A DNA stretch of 64,000 nucleotides from Paracoccaceae bacterium (GTDB taxonomy: Bacteria > Pseudomonadota > Alphaproteobacteria > Rhodobacterales > Rhodobacteraceae), in NCBI GenBank assembly GCA_028097405.1, contig JAOHEK010000009.1:1-64000 (forward strand), read 5' to 3'. Of the stretch, positions 8,605-17,126 are shown in pieces. The first letter of the stretch is position 1. Every line of letters starts with the position of its first letter. The position numbers and the translations under genes were made by a program. The notes under the pieces were generated by a model, which saw only the letters and a list, made by a program, of their open reading frames with translations, did no database searches and had not been told where the DNA came from.

Positions 8605-9324
8605 ATGCCCGAACAGATGACCAATCTGGATCTCTCGCTTGTCGCGGCAGCGATAAATCTTGCGTTTGCGGCGCTTTTGGGCGCGTTGATTGGGTCGGAA
8701 CGACAGATGCGGCAACGCATGGCTGGATTACGGACCAACGCTTTGGTTGCTTTGGGGGCGGCAGGGTTTGTTACGTTTGCAGCCCTTTTTCCTAATGACA
8801 TCAATCCAACGCGCGTTGCGGCGCAAATTGTGTCTGGGATCGGGTTTTTAGGTGCGGGTATTATCTTTCGCGATGGGTTCAACGTGCATGGGCTGAACAC
8901 GGCGGCGACGTTGTGGTGTTCGGCTGCCGTGGGGATGATGGCCGGTGCGGGGCATCTGCCTTATGCGGCTTTACTGACGGGGCTTATTGTTTTTATCAAT
9001 TTGGCGCTTCGTCCGATTGTAATGCTGCTGAATAAATTCACGCGCGCGAAACCGTCGAAAGAGCGGTTGTTCCAAATTCGGTTGCGGTGTGCGCGCAGCG
9101 ACGAGCGAGAGATGCGGGCGTTTTTGGTGCGGAACTTGGCGGTGAATAACCTTTATCTTCACGCGACCGAAGTGGATGGTGACGACAAAGAGGTCAACAT
9201 CATTGCAAATATCCATGGAGAGGGACCGACGGAGCGCAATATTGAGCGTTCGATCAGTCAAATCGCGATGGAGCCACGTATTACGCGCACTTTTTGGTGC
9301 GCCATGGACGATCTGACAGTTTAG
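8605..9324 (+). CDS. MgtC/SapB family membrane protein
   Basis: It has 239 residues. The N-terminal ~145 residues carry the conserved MgtC core: LLGALIGSERQMRQRMAGLR, TNALVALGAAGF, GIGFLGAGIIFRDG, LNTAATLWCSAAVGMMAGAG, and four to five membrane helices. The C-terminal ~90 residues form a soluble domain with mixed helix-strand pattern, as in the longer MgtC proteins. Family members are linked to growth at low magnesium and to control of ATP synthase or membrane potential, and are not themselves proven Mg2+ transporters. It is followed at once by repeat copy B. No magnesium riboswitch was recognised upstream. Confidence 0.88.
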   Translation: MPEQMTNLDLSLVAAAINLAFAALLGALIGSERQMRQRMAGLRTNALVALGAAGFVTFAALFPNDINPTRVAAQIVSGIGFLGAGIIFRDGFNVHGLNTAATLWCSAAVGMMAGAGHLPYAALLTGLIVFINLALRPIVMLLNKFTRAKPSKERLFQIRLRCARSDEREMRAFLVRNLAVNNLYLHATEVDGDDKEVNIIANIHGEGPTERNIERSISQIAMEPRITRTFWCAMDDLTV

Positions 9325-9656
9325 GTGTTCGCTATTTTTGTTGGCGGATGGGGCGGTGGGTTCCGCCGCACTGGGATCGGAAAAGTGGAGCGTTTGTTGA
9401 TTTGGACACCGTTTGAGTGCGACGGATCTCAATGCGGGGAAACACCAGAAAACGATCGGTTTTGGAGGCTTGGTAAAACGTAGGTATTGCGTCGGTGCGA
9501 TGTCTGTCTTCGGGCGGAATAGGTGATCGGCCGGTAGGTGGTGTTAAGGGTGGTTAATGTCTGCTTCGAGCCCTGAGTAACTGCGCACATTCCAATTGAA
9601 ATTTACCTAAAGCAGCACCTATCATCTATTGAATTGGAAAATCGAAGGTCAGGACC
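9325..9656. other. Intergenic region occupied largely by repeat copy B
   Basis: Of these 332 bp, ~190 are the repeat. The remainder holds no gene; the right end includes an AGGTCAGGACC stretch that probably serves as ribosome site for the ORF at 9657. Confidence 0.55.
9383..9573. repeat. Long intergenic repeat, copy B
   Basis: A ~190 bp diverged copy of 5934-6134 in the same orientation. Matching blocks are AAGTGGAGCGTT (9383 onward), AGGTATTGCGTCGGTGCGA (9482-9500), GGAATAGGTGATCGG, CCGGTAGGTGGTGTTAAG (9531-9548) and GAGCCC (9568-9573). It starts ~60 bp after the mgtC-like gene and ends ~85 bp before the next ORF. There are no terminal inverted repeats and no transposase. Confidence 0.8.
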
Positions 9657-10163
9657 ATGAAAAAATGGGCTTTGATGCTGGTCATCATTTTTGCGCTTGC
9701 ATGGTTGTTTTGGCCTCGGGTTCACGAGGCTACTGCGACGCCAGAAGCTGATCTTCAAATCACAATATTCATATGGCCTATGCAGGGTATCCACAGCGAT
9801 TGGCACCGAGAAGTTTCGGTCGCCTACAATGGTGAACGGATATCGAAAGACCTCTTCGGAGATACAGGTTGGTGGCGGGGTTCTAACTTATATCGCCACA
9901 TTTCAGGGTCTTATTTAGTACATGAGGGACAGGGAGGGTGTTTTGGATTTGCTCTTGAACCGCTAGAATTCAATACAACCTTCGACGGGTCCTGTGTCAA
10001 AGGTCAAGTCACAACGAGCGCCGCGAAAGGGCACTCGCTTTACTACCGAGACTTAATCTACTTGGGGCATTTTTATGAGACTTGGCGCGATGAAGAAGGA
10101 GGACGAATAAGATATTCCGAAGCAAGCCAGACGCCAGAAGTCGAGTTACCCGACGGGCCGTGA
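9657..10163 (+). CDS. Hypothetical membrane-anchored protein
   Basis: It has 168 residues. Residues 4-20 (WALMLVIIFALAWLFWP) are a signal anchor or uncleaved signal; the rest is predicted to be outside the cytoplasm. The mature part has aromatic-rich segments (DTGWWRGSNLYRHISGSY) and two Cys (GGCFGF and GSCVKG) that may pair. Base composition is poorer in G+C than the neighbouring aroC, and it sits in the repeat-flanked region, so lateral acquisition is possible. I recognise no family. It is convergent with aroC. Confidence 0.6.
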   Translation: MKKWALMLVIIFALAWLFWPRVHEATATPEADLQITIFIWPMQGIHSDWHREVSVAYNGERISKDLFGDTGWWRGSNLYRHISGSYLVHEGQGGCFGFALEPLEFNTTFDGSCVKGQVTTSAAKGHSLYYRDLIYLGHFYETWRDEEGGRIRYSEASQTPEVELPDGP

Positions 10164-10279
10164 ATTAGATTCGTCAACCTAGGAATGCTGGATGCGCCCG
10201 AGGGCCGCTTCGTCCGCAATGCAGCCATCGGTCCTAGTTCGTGGTTTGAGGCAGACCTATCCAACTGCGCTGATCAATC

Positions 10280-11380
10280 TCACCCGATGGGGCCGCGGAT
10301 GCCGCCGGTTTGGGCTCGGTCTAGGAGGATGTGGTCTAGGATGACGGCGGCGGCCATGGCTTCGGCGACGGGGACGGCTCGGATGCCGACGCAGGGGTCG
10401 TGACGGCCTTTGGTGATGATTTCGGTTGCTTCGCCGGATTTGGTGATGGTTTTGCGGGGCGTCAGGATCGACGACGTGGGTTTGACAGCGAAACGGACCG
10501 TGATGTCTTGACCGGTTGAAATGCCGCCCAAGATGCCGCCTGCGTGGTTTGAGGAGAACTTGGGGCCATTCGCGCCCATGGTGATTTCGTCGGCGTTGGT
10601 TTCACCGGTTAGCCGTGCGGCGTTCATGCCCTCGCCGAGTTCGACGCCTTTGACGGCATTGACGCTCATCATGGCTGCGGCGAGATCGGTGTCGAGCTTG
10701 CCGTAGACGGGCGCGCCGATGCCGGGGGGGCAGTTCTGGATGGTGACTTCGATGATGGCGCCGACCGAGGAGCCGGATTTGCGCAAACCGTCGAGGTAGG
10801 TGGCCCAGTCTTCGGCGGCTTGGGCGTCTGGGGTCCAGAAGGGATTTTGTTCGATCTGGTCCCAGTCGAAGTTGGCGCGGTTGATGTCTTTTGTGCCCAT
10901 GGCGGTCATGTAGCCGGTGATTTTGACGTCGGGTGCGATATGTTTGAGCGCGGCGCGCGCGATACCTCCGGCGGCGACGCGGGAGGCGGTTTCGCGGGCC
11001 GAGGAACGGCCACCACCGCGGTAGTCGCGGATGCCGTATTTCTGCCAGTAGGTGATGTCGGCGTGGCCCGGTCGAAACTTTTCGACGATGTCGCCGTAGT
11101 CTTTCGAGCGTTGATCGGTGTTGCGGATCATGCACTGGATCGGTGTGCCCGTGGTGATGCCTTCGAAGGTGCCGGATAGGATTTCGACTTCGTCGGCTTC
11201 GCGTCGTTGGGTGGTGTATTTGTTTTGACCCGGCTTGCGTTTGTCGAGCCATGTTTGGATGTCTGCCTGCGCGAGCGGAACACCGGGGGGGCAGCCATCG
11301 ACCGTGGCACCAAGCGCTGGTCCGTGGCTTTCGCCCCAGGTCGTGACCTGGAAGAGATGTCCGTAGGTGTTGAGGCTCAT
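10280..11380 (-). CDS. aroC: Chorismate synthase
   Basis: This enzyme converts 5-enolpyruvylshikimate-3-phosphate to chorismate, the last common step of aromatic amino acid synthesis, and needs reduced FMN. With the ATG at 11380 ([20 protein letters not shown]) it has 366 residues, typical for bacteria; the open frame further upstream is non-coding leader. Family blocks are present: [94 protein letters not shown] and GGISTGQDI near the end. It is a single gene, transcribed away from the thiamine operon, with ~300 bp of shared upstream sequence. Confidence 0.97.
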   Translation of the reverse strand: MSLNTYGHLFQVTTWGESHGPALGATVDGCPPGVPLAQADIQTWLDKRKPGQNKYTTQRREADEVEILSGTFEGITTGTPIQCMIRNTDQRSKDYGDIVEKFRPGHADITYWQKYGIRDYRGGGRSSARETASRVAAGGIARAALKHIAPDVKITGYMTAMGTKDINRANFDWDQIEQNPFWTPDAQAAEDWATYLDGLRKSGSSVGAIIEVTIQNCPPGIGAPVYGKLDTDLAAAMMSVNAVKGVELGEGMNAARLTGETNADEITMGANGPKFSSNHAGGILGGISTGQDITVRFAVKPTSSILTPRKTITKSGEATEIITKGRHDPCVGIRAVPVAEAMAAAVILDHILLDRAQTGGIRGPIG

Positions 11381-11467
11381 GGGTAGGGCTCCTTCTTCGT
11401 TTTGTCTGTTAACTGCTCTTGTGGGGAAGGGGAAGGTTTCGACGTGGCTTGCGCCACTGTTGACAGG

Positions 11468-11519
11468 GCGGGGGGACTTTGTCCCCCCGGACCCCCCTAG
11501 GATATTTTTGGCCAGATGA
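11468..11519. repeat. GC-rich intergenic hairpin repeat (copy near aroC)
   Basis: A GGGGGGAC/GTCCCCCC hairpin with loop TTT is followed by a C-run and the sequence GGATATTTTTGGCCAGATGA. A related arrangement of GGGGC/GCCCC hairpin, C-run and TTTTCTGGACAGA is at 24001-24057. The tail wording is one I associate with intergenic spacers of Rhodobacterales. A dispersed repeat or terminator-like element is inferred. Confidence 0.5.
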
Positions 11520-11565
11520 AGGGCGCCCGGGTTGTCGTTTCGGGGTTGTCGCACTAGGTAAAGCG

Positions 11566-11650
11566 ATACCTCGGGGTGCCTTTGGCTGAGATGCGCGATG
11601 CGTGAACCCGTAGAACCTGAACCGGATAACACCGGCGGAGGGAAGGTCGA
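11566..11650 (+). promoter_or_regulatory. TPP (thi-box) riboswitch
   Basis: The conserved elements follow in order: the opening CTCGGGGTGCC (P2), GGCTGAGA, then TGAACCCGTAGAACCTGAAC, CCGGATAACACCGGCGGAGGG and the closing GGAAGG. These are the pyrimidine- and pyrophosphate-sensing cores of the thiamine pyrophosphate aptamer. It ends ~45 nt before the thiB ATG, so thiamine pyrophosphate should repress the thiBPQ importer. The short distance suggests translational control, but the expression platform was not resolved. Confidence 0.95.
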
Positions 11651-11693
11651 GATACTCTCATCCTTTTCGCCGTTCGACTACAAGGAGTGAGAG

Positions 11694-12683
11694 ATGCGTA
11701 ATTTTATCCTTGGCGTGGGACTTTTGATTGCGGCTTCGGCCGTGCATGCAGAAGACAAGCCAATTTTGACCGTAATGACCTATGATAGCTTTGTTTCGGA
11801 CTGGGGTCCGGGGCCGCAGATTGAAGAACGATTTGAGGCGCTCTGTGATTGTGATCTGAATTTTGTTGCTGCTGGCGATGGGGCTGCACTTTTGGCGAAG
11901 CTAAAGCTGGAGGGTGCGCGTGGCGATGCGGATGTTGTTTTGGGTTTGGATACCAATCTGACGGCTGAGGCGACTGCGACAGGCCTGTTCGCGACCCATG
12001 GCATCGGCGAGGCTGTGCTGGATTTGCCGGTGGAATGGTCGGACCAGACGTTTCTGCCTTACGACTGGGGGTATTTTGCCTTCGTTCACAATGCAGACAT
12101 GGTCGATGTGCCCGGTGATATGAAAGCGCTTGGGGCAAGTGATGCCACGATCATCATTCAGGACCCACGGTCATCGACACCGGGATTGGGTCTTTTGATG
12201 TGGGTCAAGGCTGCTTATGGCGACGAAGCTCCTGCGGTCTGGGAGGCTTTGGCTGACAATGTGGTCACGGTGACGCCCGGTTGGTCAGAGGCCTATGGTC
12301 TGTTTCTAGAAGGCGAGGCAGACATGGTGCTGAGCTATACGACATCGCCCGCCTATCACCTGATCGCGGAGGACGACAATAGCAAGATGGCGGCGGCATT
12401 CTCGGAGGGCCATTATTTGCAGGTCGAAGTTGGCGGCATTTTGAAGTCTTCGGATCAGCCTGTTCTGGCGGAAGAATTCTTGGCGTTCATGGTTAGCGAA
12501 GGTTTCCAATCTGTTATTCCGACCACCAATTGGATGTATCCGGCGGTTACGCCTGAAGCTGGTTTGCCGGAGGGCTTCGACAGTTTGATTGAAGTAGATA
12601 AGGCGCTGTTATTTTCGGCTGAGGACGCACGGGCTATTCGCGGTGATGCGTTGGACGAATGGCTGACCGCGCTCAGCCAATAG
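11694..12683 (+). CDS. thiB: Thiamine ABC transporter substrate-binding protein
   Basis: This periplasmic receptor captures thiamine or its phosphates for import. It has 329 residues with a signal peptide (MRNFILGVGLLIAASAVHA). The start of the mature protein, KPILTVMTYDSFVSDWGPGP, and the blocks GARGDADVVLGLDTN, FLPYDWGYFAFVHN, DPRSSTPGLGLLMWV and the C-terminal TTNWMYPA region are characteristic of ThiB/TbpA. It lies directly downstream of a TPP riboswitch and overlaps thiP by 25 bp, so it is the first gene of a thiamine import operon. Confidence 0.95.
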   Translation: MRNFILGVGLLIAASAVHAEDKPILTVMTYDSFVSDWGPGPQIEERFEALCDCDLNFVAAGDGAALLAKLKLEGARGDADVVLGLDTNLTAEATATGLFATHGIGEAVLDLPVEWSDQTFLPYDWGYFAFVHNADMVDVPGDMKALGASDATIIIQDPRSSTPGLGLLMWVKAAYGDEAPAVWEALADNVVTVTPGWSEAYGLFLEGEADMVLSYTTSPAYHLIAEDDNSKMAAAFSEGHYLQVEVGGILKSSDQPVLAEEFLAFMVSEGFQSVIPTTNWMYPAVTPEAGLPEGFDSLIEVDKALLFSAEDARAIRGDALDEWLTALSQ

Positions 12684-14224
12684 GCCCTGGCGGGGTGGCA
12701 GGTATCGCCGCTGCGGTGGCGATACCCTTTTTAATTCTACTGACAACGGGCGCGATTGTTTGGGTATCCGAGTCCGGTGCTGGGTTGGCGCCATCAGATT
12801 GGGCCGCGATCCGGTTTACCCTGAGCCAAGCGGCTTTATCGGCTTTGTTCAGCGTTGTCTTGGCGGTGCCGGTGGCACGGGCCTTGGCGCGGCAAAGGTT
12901 TCCGGGGCGGGGCGTTCTGGTGACACTTTTGGGGGCGCCGTTTTTACTGCCCGTCATCGTTGCGGTTTTCGGGCTGTTGGCCGTTTTCGGACGGGCCGGA
13001 ATTGTGAACGCCGCGCTTTCTTTCGTCGGTTTGCCCGAGGTTTCGATTTACGGGCTGCATGGTGTGGTTCTGGCCCACGTGTTTTTCAATCTGCCGCTTG
13101 CGACACGGCTGATCTTGCAAGGTTGGCAAGACATCCCCGCCGAGCGGTATCGGCTTGCAGCCAGTCTTGGCATGACTGCCCGCGCGGTAAATCGGCATTT
13201 GGAACGGCCAATGCTGTGGCAGGTATTGCCCGGTGCGGCTTTGGTAATCTTCGTGCTTTGCACCACCAGTTTTGCCGTCGCTCTGATCTTGGGCGGCGGG
13301 CCGCGCGCGACAACTGTGGAACTTGCGATTTATCAGGCGCTGCGGTTTGAGTTTGATTTGACGCGTGCGGCATTCCTGTCGCTGATCCAATTGGGCATGA
13401 CTGCCGCACTTGCCTTGCTGGCTTATCGATTGGTGCGGAATACGGGTTTTGATCCGGGGCTGGACCGCCGGGTGATGCGTTGGGACGGCGGTAAGGGGAT
13501 ATTGCCCTATCTGGATGGGGTGTTGATCGCCGCCGTGACAGTGTTTCTGCTGCTGCCAATTTTAGCGGTTGTTTTTCGGGGTGCACCGGAGATCGCAGGA
13601 CTGCCGTCACAGGTTTGGGCGTCGGCGTTGCGTTCTGTCGTGGTAGCTTTGGTGTCGACTGTGCTGGTGACGGTTCTGGCCCTTACCATGGCGCTTGCCG
13701 TTGTGCGGCTTGGGCGGCACGGGGGCTGGGTTGAGACGGCGGGATTGCTGGCGGTTGCGGCGTCACCTTTGGTTTTGGGAACGGGATTGTTCGTCTTGAT
13801 CCATCCTTGGGCGAACCCAGAAGGTTTGGCCTTGCCGGTTACCATATTGGTGAATGCCGTTGTCACATTGCCCTTTGCCCTTAGGGCCATTGTACCCGCC
13901 TATCGCGCTGTTGAGGCGGATTTTGGTCGCTTGGCGGATAGTTTGGGGATGACGGGATGGGTGCGGTTGCGGCTGGTTGTCTTGCCACGGCTTCGGCGGC
14001 CTTTGGGGTTTTCGGCAGGTTTGGCGGCGGCCTTGTCGATGGGGGATTTAGGTGTGATTGCTTTGTTTGCCGATCCCGACGCGGCGACACTGCCGTTGCA
14101 GATTTATCGTTTGATGGGATCTTACCGGATGGACGAAGCAAGCGGTGCGGCGGTGCTGCTTTTGGGTTTAAGCTTTGCTTTGTTCTGGGTGTTTGATCGG
14201 GGGGCGCGTGGTGCTGAGGTTTGA
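12659..14224 (+). CDS. thiP: Thiamine ABC transporter permease
   Basis: This integral membrane permease of the thiamine importer has 521 residues, made of two fused permease halves with about six helices each, as usual for ThiP. Each half has an EAA-type loop for contact with the ATPase: RLAASLGMTARAVNRHLERP in the first and RLADSLGMTGWVRLRLVVLP in the second. The start at 12659 lies inside thiB, giving translational coupling; no strong ribosome site is visible there, so the exact start is uncertain by a few codons. It overlaps thiQ at its 3' end. Confidence 0.93.
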   Translation: MADRAQPIGPGGVAGIAAAVAIPFLILLTTGAIVWVSESGAGLAPSDWAAIRFTLSQAALSALFSVVLAVPVARALARQRFPGRGVLVTLLGAPFLLPVIVAVFGLLAVFGRAGIVNAALSFVGLPEVSIYGLHGVVLAHVFFNLPLATRLILQGWQDIPAERYRLAASLGMTARAVNRHLERPMLWQVLPGAALVIFVLCTTSFAVALILGGGPRATTVELAIYQALRFEFDLTRAAFLSLIQLGMTAALALLAYRLVRNTGFDPGLDRRVMRWDGGKGILPYLDGVLIAAVTVFLLLPILAVVFRGAPEIAGLPSQVWASALRSVVVALVSTVLVTVLALTMALAVVRLGRHGGWVETAGLLAVAASPLVLGTGLFVLIHPWANPEGLALPVTILVNAVVTLPFALRAIVPAYRAVEADFGRLADSLGMTGWVRLRLVVLPRLRRPLGFSAGLAAALSMGDLGVIALFADPDAATLPLQIYRLMGSYRMDEASGAAVLLLGLSFALFWVFDRGARGAEV

Positions 14225-14897
14225 CGGTGTGACCCTGACGCGGGAAGGCTTTCAACTGCGCGCCAATTGCGCGGTGATGGGACCGGGGATCACGGCTGTG
14301 ATCGGGCCATCGGGTGGCGGTAAATCGACGTTGCTGTCGTTGATTGGTGGTTTTGAATTTCCCGATGAGGGGGCTGTGTTCTGGGGGGATCAAGACCTTC
14401 GGCCTCTTGCGCCCGGTGATCGCCCGGTGGCGGTCTTGTTTCAGGACAACAATCTGTTCCCGCATCTTGATGTGTTGACCAATGTGGCGCTTGGGGCCTC
14501 GCCGCTTGCGCGGCCTTCCGATGTTGCGAGGACCCGCGCGGGCGAGGCTTTGGCACTGGTTGGTTTGACGGGGTATGAAACACGCCTACCCGGAGCCTTG
14601 TCGGGCGGACAGCAAAGCCGGGCGGCATTGGCGCGGATATTGCTGACGGATCGCGCTGTTGTCTTGATGGACGAAGCGTTTTCGGCGCTTGGGCCGGCCT
14701 TGCGGGTCGAGATGCTTGGGCTTGTGGCGGAGTTGCTGTCGGAACGGACGGTTTTGATGGTGACCCACGATCCGGAAGATGCGCGGCGCGTGGCGGGGCA
14801 GACGATATTTGTCGAGGCAGGCAAGGTTCATCCGCCTGCGCCGACAGACGCGCTTTTTGCCGATCCGCAAAAGGCTTTGTCAGATTATCTGGCTTAA
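14211..14897 (+). CDS. thiQ: Thiamine ABC transporter ATP-binding protein
   Basis: This ATPase subunit energises ThiP. A GTG at 14211 (or the adjacent GTG at 14208) gives ~228 residues beginning VLRFDGVTLT, which aligns with the usual ThiQ start; the upstream frame lies inside thiP. Walker A is GPSGGGKSTLL, the Q-loop is VLFQDNNLFPHL, the ABC signature LSGGQQSRAALAR, Walker B VVLMDEAFSAL and the switch histidine is in MVTHDPEDARRVA. It ends the riboswitch-controlled operon and overlaps the convergent serB by 4 bp. Confidence 0.95.
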   Translation: MLRFDGVTLTREGFQLRANCAVMGPGITAVIGPSGGGKSTLLSLIGGFEFPDEGAVFWGDQDLRPLAPGDRPVAVLFQDNNLFPHLDVLTNVALGASPLARPSDVARTRAGEALALVGLTGYETRLPGALSGGQQSRAALARILLTDRAVVLMDEAFSALGPALRVEMLGLVAELLSERTVLMVTHDPEDARRVAGQTIFVEAGKVHPPAPTDALFADPQKALSDYLA

Positions 14898-15751
14898 GTG
14901 AAGTCGGCGATACTGTAGCCTTGCAGGAATAAACAGCCCCTAAGATCGCCGTGGTTGATGGCATAGGGTGCGGCTTCGGCGACGATGGGTTTTGCGTGGG
15001 TGGCCACGCCCATGCCTGCCTTTTCGATCATGCCCAGATCGTTGGCACCGTCGCCGATGGCGATGGCTTTTGAGGTGTCGGGCGAGAGGCGCGTTAGCTG
15101 TTCGACTTTGGCGTCGCGGCCAAGGATGGGGCGGGCGACCTCTCCGGTTAGTTTTCCGTTTTCGATCAACAAGCGATTGGCGTGGGCTTCGTCGAAGCCG
15201 ATCTGGGTGGCGACGTTTTCCGCGAATTGGATGAAACCACCCGAGACAAGCGCTGTGTGGGCGCCGTGCTTTTTCATGGTTTGCACCAGTGTTTTGCCGC
15301 CGGGAGCGAGCGTGATGCGGGTGTTCAGAACGTTTTCGATGACGGCGGCTTCGAGGTCTTTCAACAGGTCGACACGTTCAAGGACGGCGTCGTCAAAATT
15401 CAGTTCGCCGTTCATGGCCCGCACGGTGATCTCGGCGACGCGTTCGCCAACACCGGCTTCGGCGGCGAGTTCATCGATGCATTCCTGACCGATCATGGTC
15501 ATGTCCATATCGGCGATCAGCAGGCTTTTTCGGCGGTTTGCATCGTCGACAAAGTTTAGATCAACATGCTGCCCCGAGACGGTTTTGCGAACCTCGTCAA
15601 AGTTGCTGGGGCGCTGTGTGACGGGAAATTCGGCGGCTTCATCTGGTGATAGCCAAAGCGCGTCGCCCGTCGCTCCGAACGCGCCTTGCAGGGACGAGAC
15701 GAGTGCGGCGCCGAGATTCCCGCGCGGGGCAATGAGTGAGATGAGTGGCAT
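14894..15751 (-). CDS. serB: Phosphoserine phosphatase
   Basis: This HAD-family enzyme hydrolyses O-phosphoserine to serine, the last step of serine synthesis. The ATG at 15751 (MPLISLIAPRGN) gives 285 residues; an ATG five codons upstream (15766) is possible. The nucleophile motif DMDMTMIGQE is present, with LVSGGFIQFAE (motif II), the K-containing region RPILGRDAKVEQL and GDGANDLGMIEKAGMGVA (motif III). It is encoded divergently from serC-serA, so all three serine genes are clustered. The stop overlaps thiQ by 4 bp tail to tail. Confidence 0.95.
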   Translation of the reverse strand: MPLISLIAPRGNLGAALVSSLQGAFGATGDALWLSPDEAAEFPVTQRPSNFDEVRKTVSGQHVDLNFVDDANRRKSLLIADMDMTMIGQECIDELAAEAGVGERVAEITVRAMNGELNFDDAVLERVDLLKDLEAAVIENVLNTRITLAPGGKTLVQTMKKHGAHTALVSGGFIQFAENVATQIGFDEAHANRLLIENGKLTGEVARPILGRDAKVEQLTRLSPDTSKAIAIGDGANDLGMIEKAGMGVATHAKPIVAEAAPYAINHGDLRGCLFLQGYSIADFT

Positions 15752-15795
15752 AAGCGGGCAGTCCATTGAAATTTCACAATTGCCTTGGCTCTAGC

Positions 15796-15892
15796 GACAA
15801 ATTGCGTCTTGCGAAAGAGCCACCCCGGAGCTATCCGCGTCAGTGGGACACCCTTCCCCAACGAAGGGCATATATCTGGAAGGATATTCAGA
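15796..15892 (+). ncRNA. Structured leader of serC, candidate serC-type RNA motif
   Basis: Immediately upstream of serC lie two clear small stems: CCCTTC/GAAGGG (15851-15868, loop CCCAAC) and ATATC/GATAT (15872-15887), whose loop TGGAAG contains the ribosome-binding site. A possible third pairing is CCAC with GTGG further upstream. A 'serC' cis-regulatory RNA motif has been described upstream of serC-serA in Rhodobacterales. I recall this from the literature and have not aligned the sequence to the covariance model. Sequestration of the ribosome site would allow translational control by a serine-pathway signal. Confidence 0.45.
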
Positions 15893-15893
15893 A

Positions 15894-17048
15894 ATGAATA
15901 TTGAATACCCGGCAACGCGGCCGGCTAACCCGCGTTTTTCGTCTGGCCCTTGTGCCAAACCTCCTTCGTTTACATTGGACAGTCTTGCCGACGCCGCTTT
16001 GGGACGGTCACATCGTGCTGCTATTGGGAAATCCAAGCTGAAAGATGCCATTGAGCGGACCAAGGAAATCCTTGGCGTGCCCGAAGGCTATCTGGTTGGT
16101 ATCGTTCCAGCGTCGGATACCGGCGCTGTTGAGATGGCGATGTGGAACTTGCTGGGCGAGCGACCGGTTGAGATGCTGGCTTGGGAGAGTTTTGGTTCGG
16201 GCTGGGTGACGGATGCTGTTAAGCAATTGAAGCTGGACGCGAAAGTGACTGTGGCCGAGTACGGCGAGATCGTTGATCTGGGCGCAGTCGACTGGAATTC
16301 GGATGTGGTTTTCACGTGGAACGGCACGACCTCTGGTGTTCGGGTTCCTGCCAGTTTCCAGATACCGAGCGATCGTCAGGGGCTGACGATTTGCGATGCA
16401 ACCTCGGCGGCTTTTGCGCAGGATTTGCCCTGGGATCGCTTGGACGTTGTGACGTTCAGCTGGCAGAAAGTGCTGGGCGGCGAGGCGGCGCATGGTATGA
16501 TCGTGCTCTCACCGCGTGCGGTCGAACGTCTTGAAACCTATACGCCTTCCTGGCCTTTACCGAAGATTTTCCGGCTGACCAAGGGTGGCAAGATCATTGG
16601 TGGCATCTTTGAAGGGGCCACGATCAACACGCCTTCGATGCTGGCGGTCGAGGATTATTTGCAGGCTTTGGATTGGGCGGTGAGCGTTGGTGGGCTTAAG
16701 GGCTTGATTTCTCGTGCGGATTCCAATGCTAAGGTGCTGCATGATTTCTGCGGCGCACGCGACTGGATCACCAATCTGGCCGTGAACCCCGAAACTTGGT
16801 CGAACACATCCGTTTGTCTCAGATTCACCGATGATCGGATCACGGATGGGGCGGCTTTTGCCAAGGCTGTGGCTAAGCGGTTGGAATCGCAGAATGTTGC
16901 CTATGACATTGGGGCTTACCGCGATGCGCCTGCCGGTCTTCGGATTTGGTGTGGTGGCACGGTTGAGACCAGCGATCTTGAGGCGCTGATGCCATGGCTG
17001 GACTGGGCGTTTGACGCCGAAATCGCAGCGCTTCAAACAGCAGAATAA
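15894..17048 (+). CDS. serC: Phosphoserine aminotransferase
   Basis: This PLP enzyme converts 3-phosphohydroxypyruvate and glutamate to phosphoserine and 2-oxoglutarate. The ATG at 15894 ([20 protein letters not shown]), after GGAAGG, gives 384 residues, normal for the alphaproteobacterial type; the frame upstream covers the leader RNA. The region [20 protein letters not shown] holds the PLP lysine, and [10 protein letters not shown] and [13 protein letters not shown] bind cofactor. It is followed after 78 bp by serA, forming an operon. Confidence 0.95.
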   Translation: MNIEYPATRPANPRFSSGPCAKPPSFTLDSLADAALGRSHRAAIGKSKLKDAIERTKEILGVPEGYLVGIVPASDTGAVEMAMWNLLGERPVEMLAWESFGSGWVTDAVKQLKLDAKVTVAEYGEIVDLGAVDWNSDVVFTWNGTTSGVRVPASFQIPSDRQGLTICDATSAAFAQDLPWDRLDVVTFSWQKVLGGEAAHGMIVLSPRAVERLETYTPSWPLPKIFRLTKGGKIIGGIFEGATINTPSMLAVEDYLQALDWAVSVGGLKGLISRADSNAKVLHDFCGARDWITNLAVNPETWSNTSVCLRFTDDRITDGAAFAKAVAKRLESQNVAYDIGAYRDAPAGLRIWCGGTVETSDLEALMPWLDWAFDAEIAALQTAE

Positions 17049-17075
17049 CCTATATGTGGCACGTCTGTACCCTGT

Positions 17076-17104
17076 CGGTTTGACGTCGGTATTACGTCGG
17101 TGCC
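17076..17104. repeat. 11-nt tandem motif in the serC-serA gap
   Basis: Two 11-nt units, CGGTTTGACGT (17076-17086) and CGGTATTACGT (17087-17097), are followed by CGGTGCC (17098-17104). The same arrangement occurs inside both long intergenic repeats at 6021-6049 and 9471-9499. It lies 22 nt before the serA start codon. Confidence 0.7.
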
Positions 17105-17126
17105 CCCGAACGATGGATTAATAAAG

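Larger units (their letters stand above)
11381..11693. other. Divergent intergenic region between aroC and thiB
   Basis: Its 313 bp contain the aroC promoter on the left, a GC-rich hairpin repeat at 11468-11519 and the TPP riboswitch at 11566-11650 on the right. No gene is seen. Confidence 0.6.

Noticed and set aside
8415-8900. A 161-codon minus-strand frame overlapping the mgtC-like gene
   Set aside because: It runs antisense to conserved MgtC sequence and has no recognisable features or ribosome site.
8605-9324. MgtC as a proven magnesium importer with an upstream Mg2+ riboswitch
   Set aside because: No M-box or mgtA-type leader fold was recognised, and MgtC proteins are not shown to transport Mg2+.
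13881-14964. Several long minus-strand frames across thiP and thiQ
   Set aside because: They are antisense shadows with Pro/Arg/Ser-rich translations lacking any domain, and thiP-thiQ are certain.
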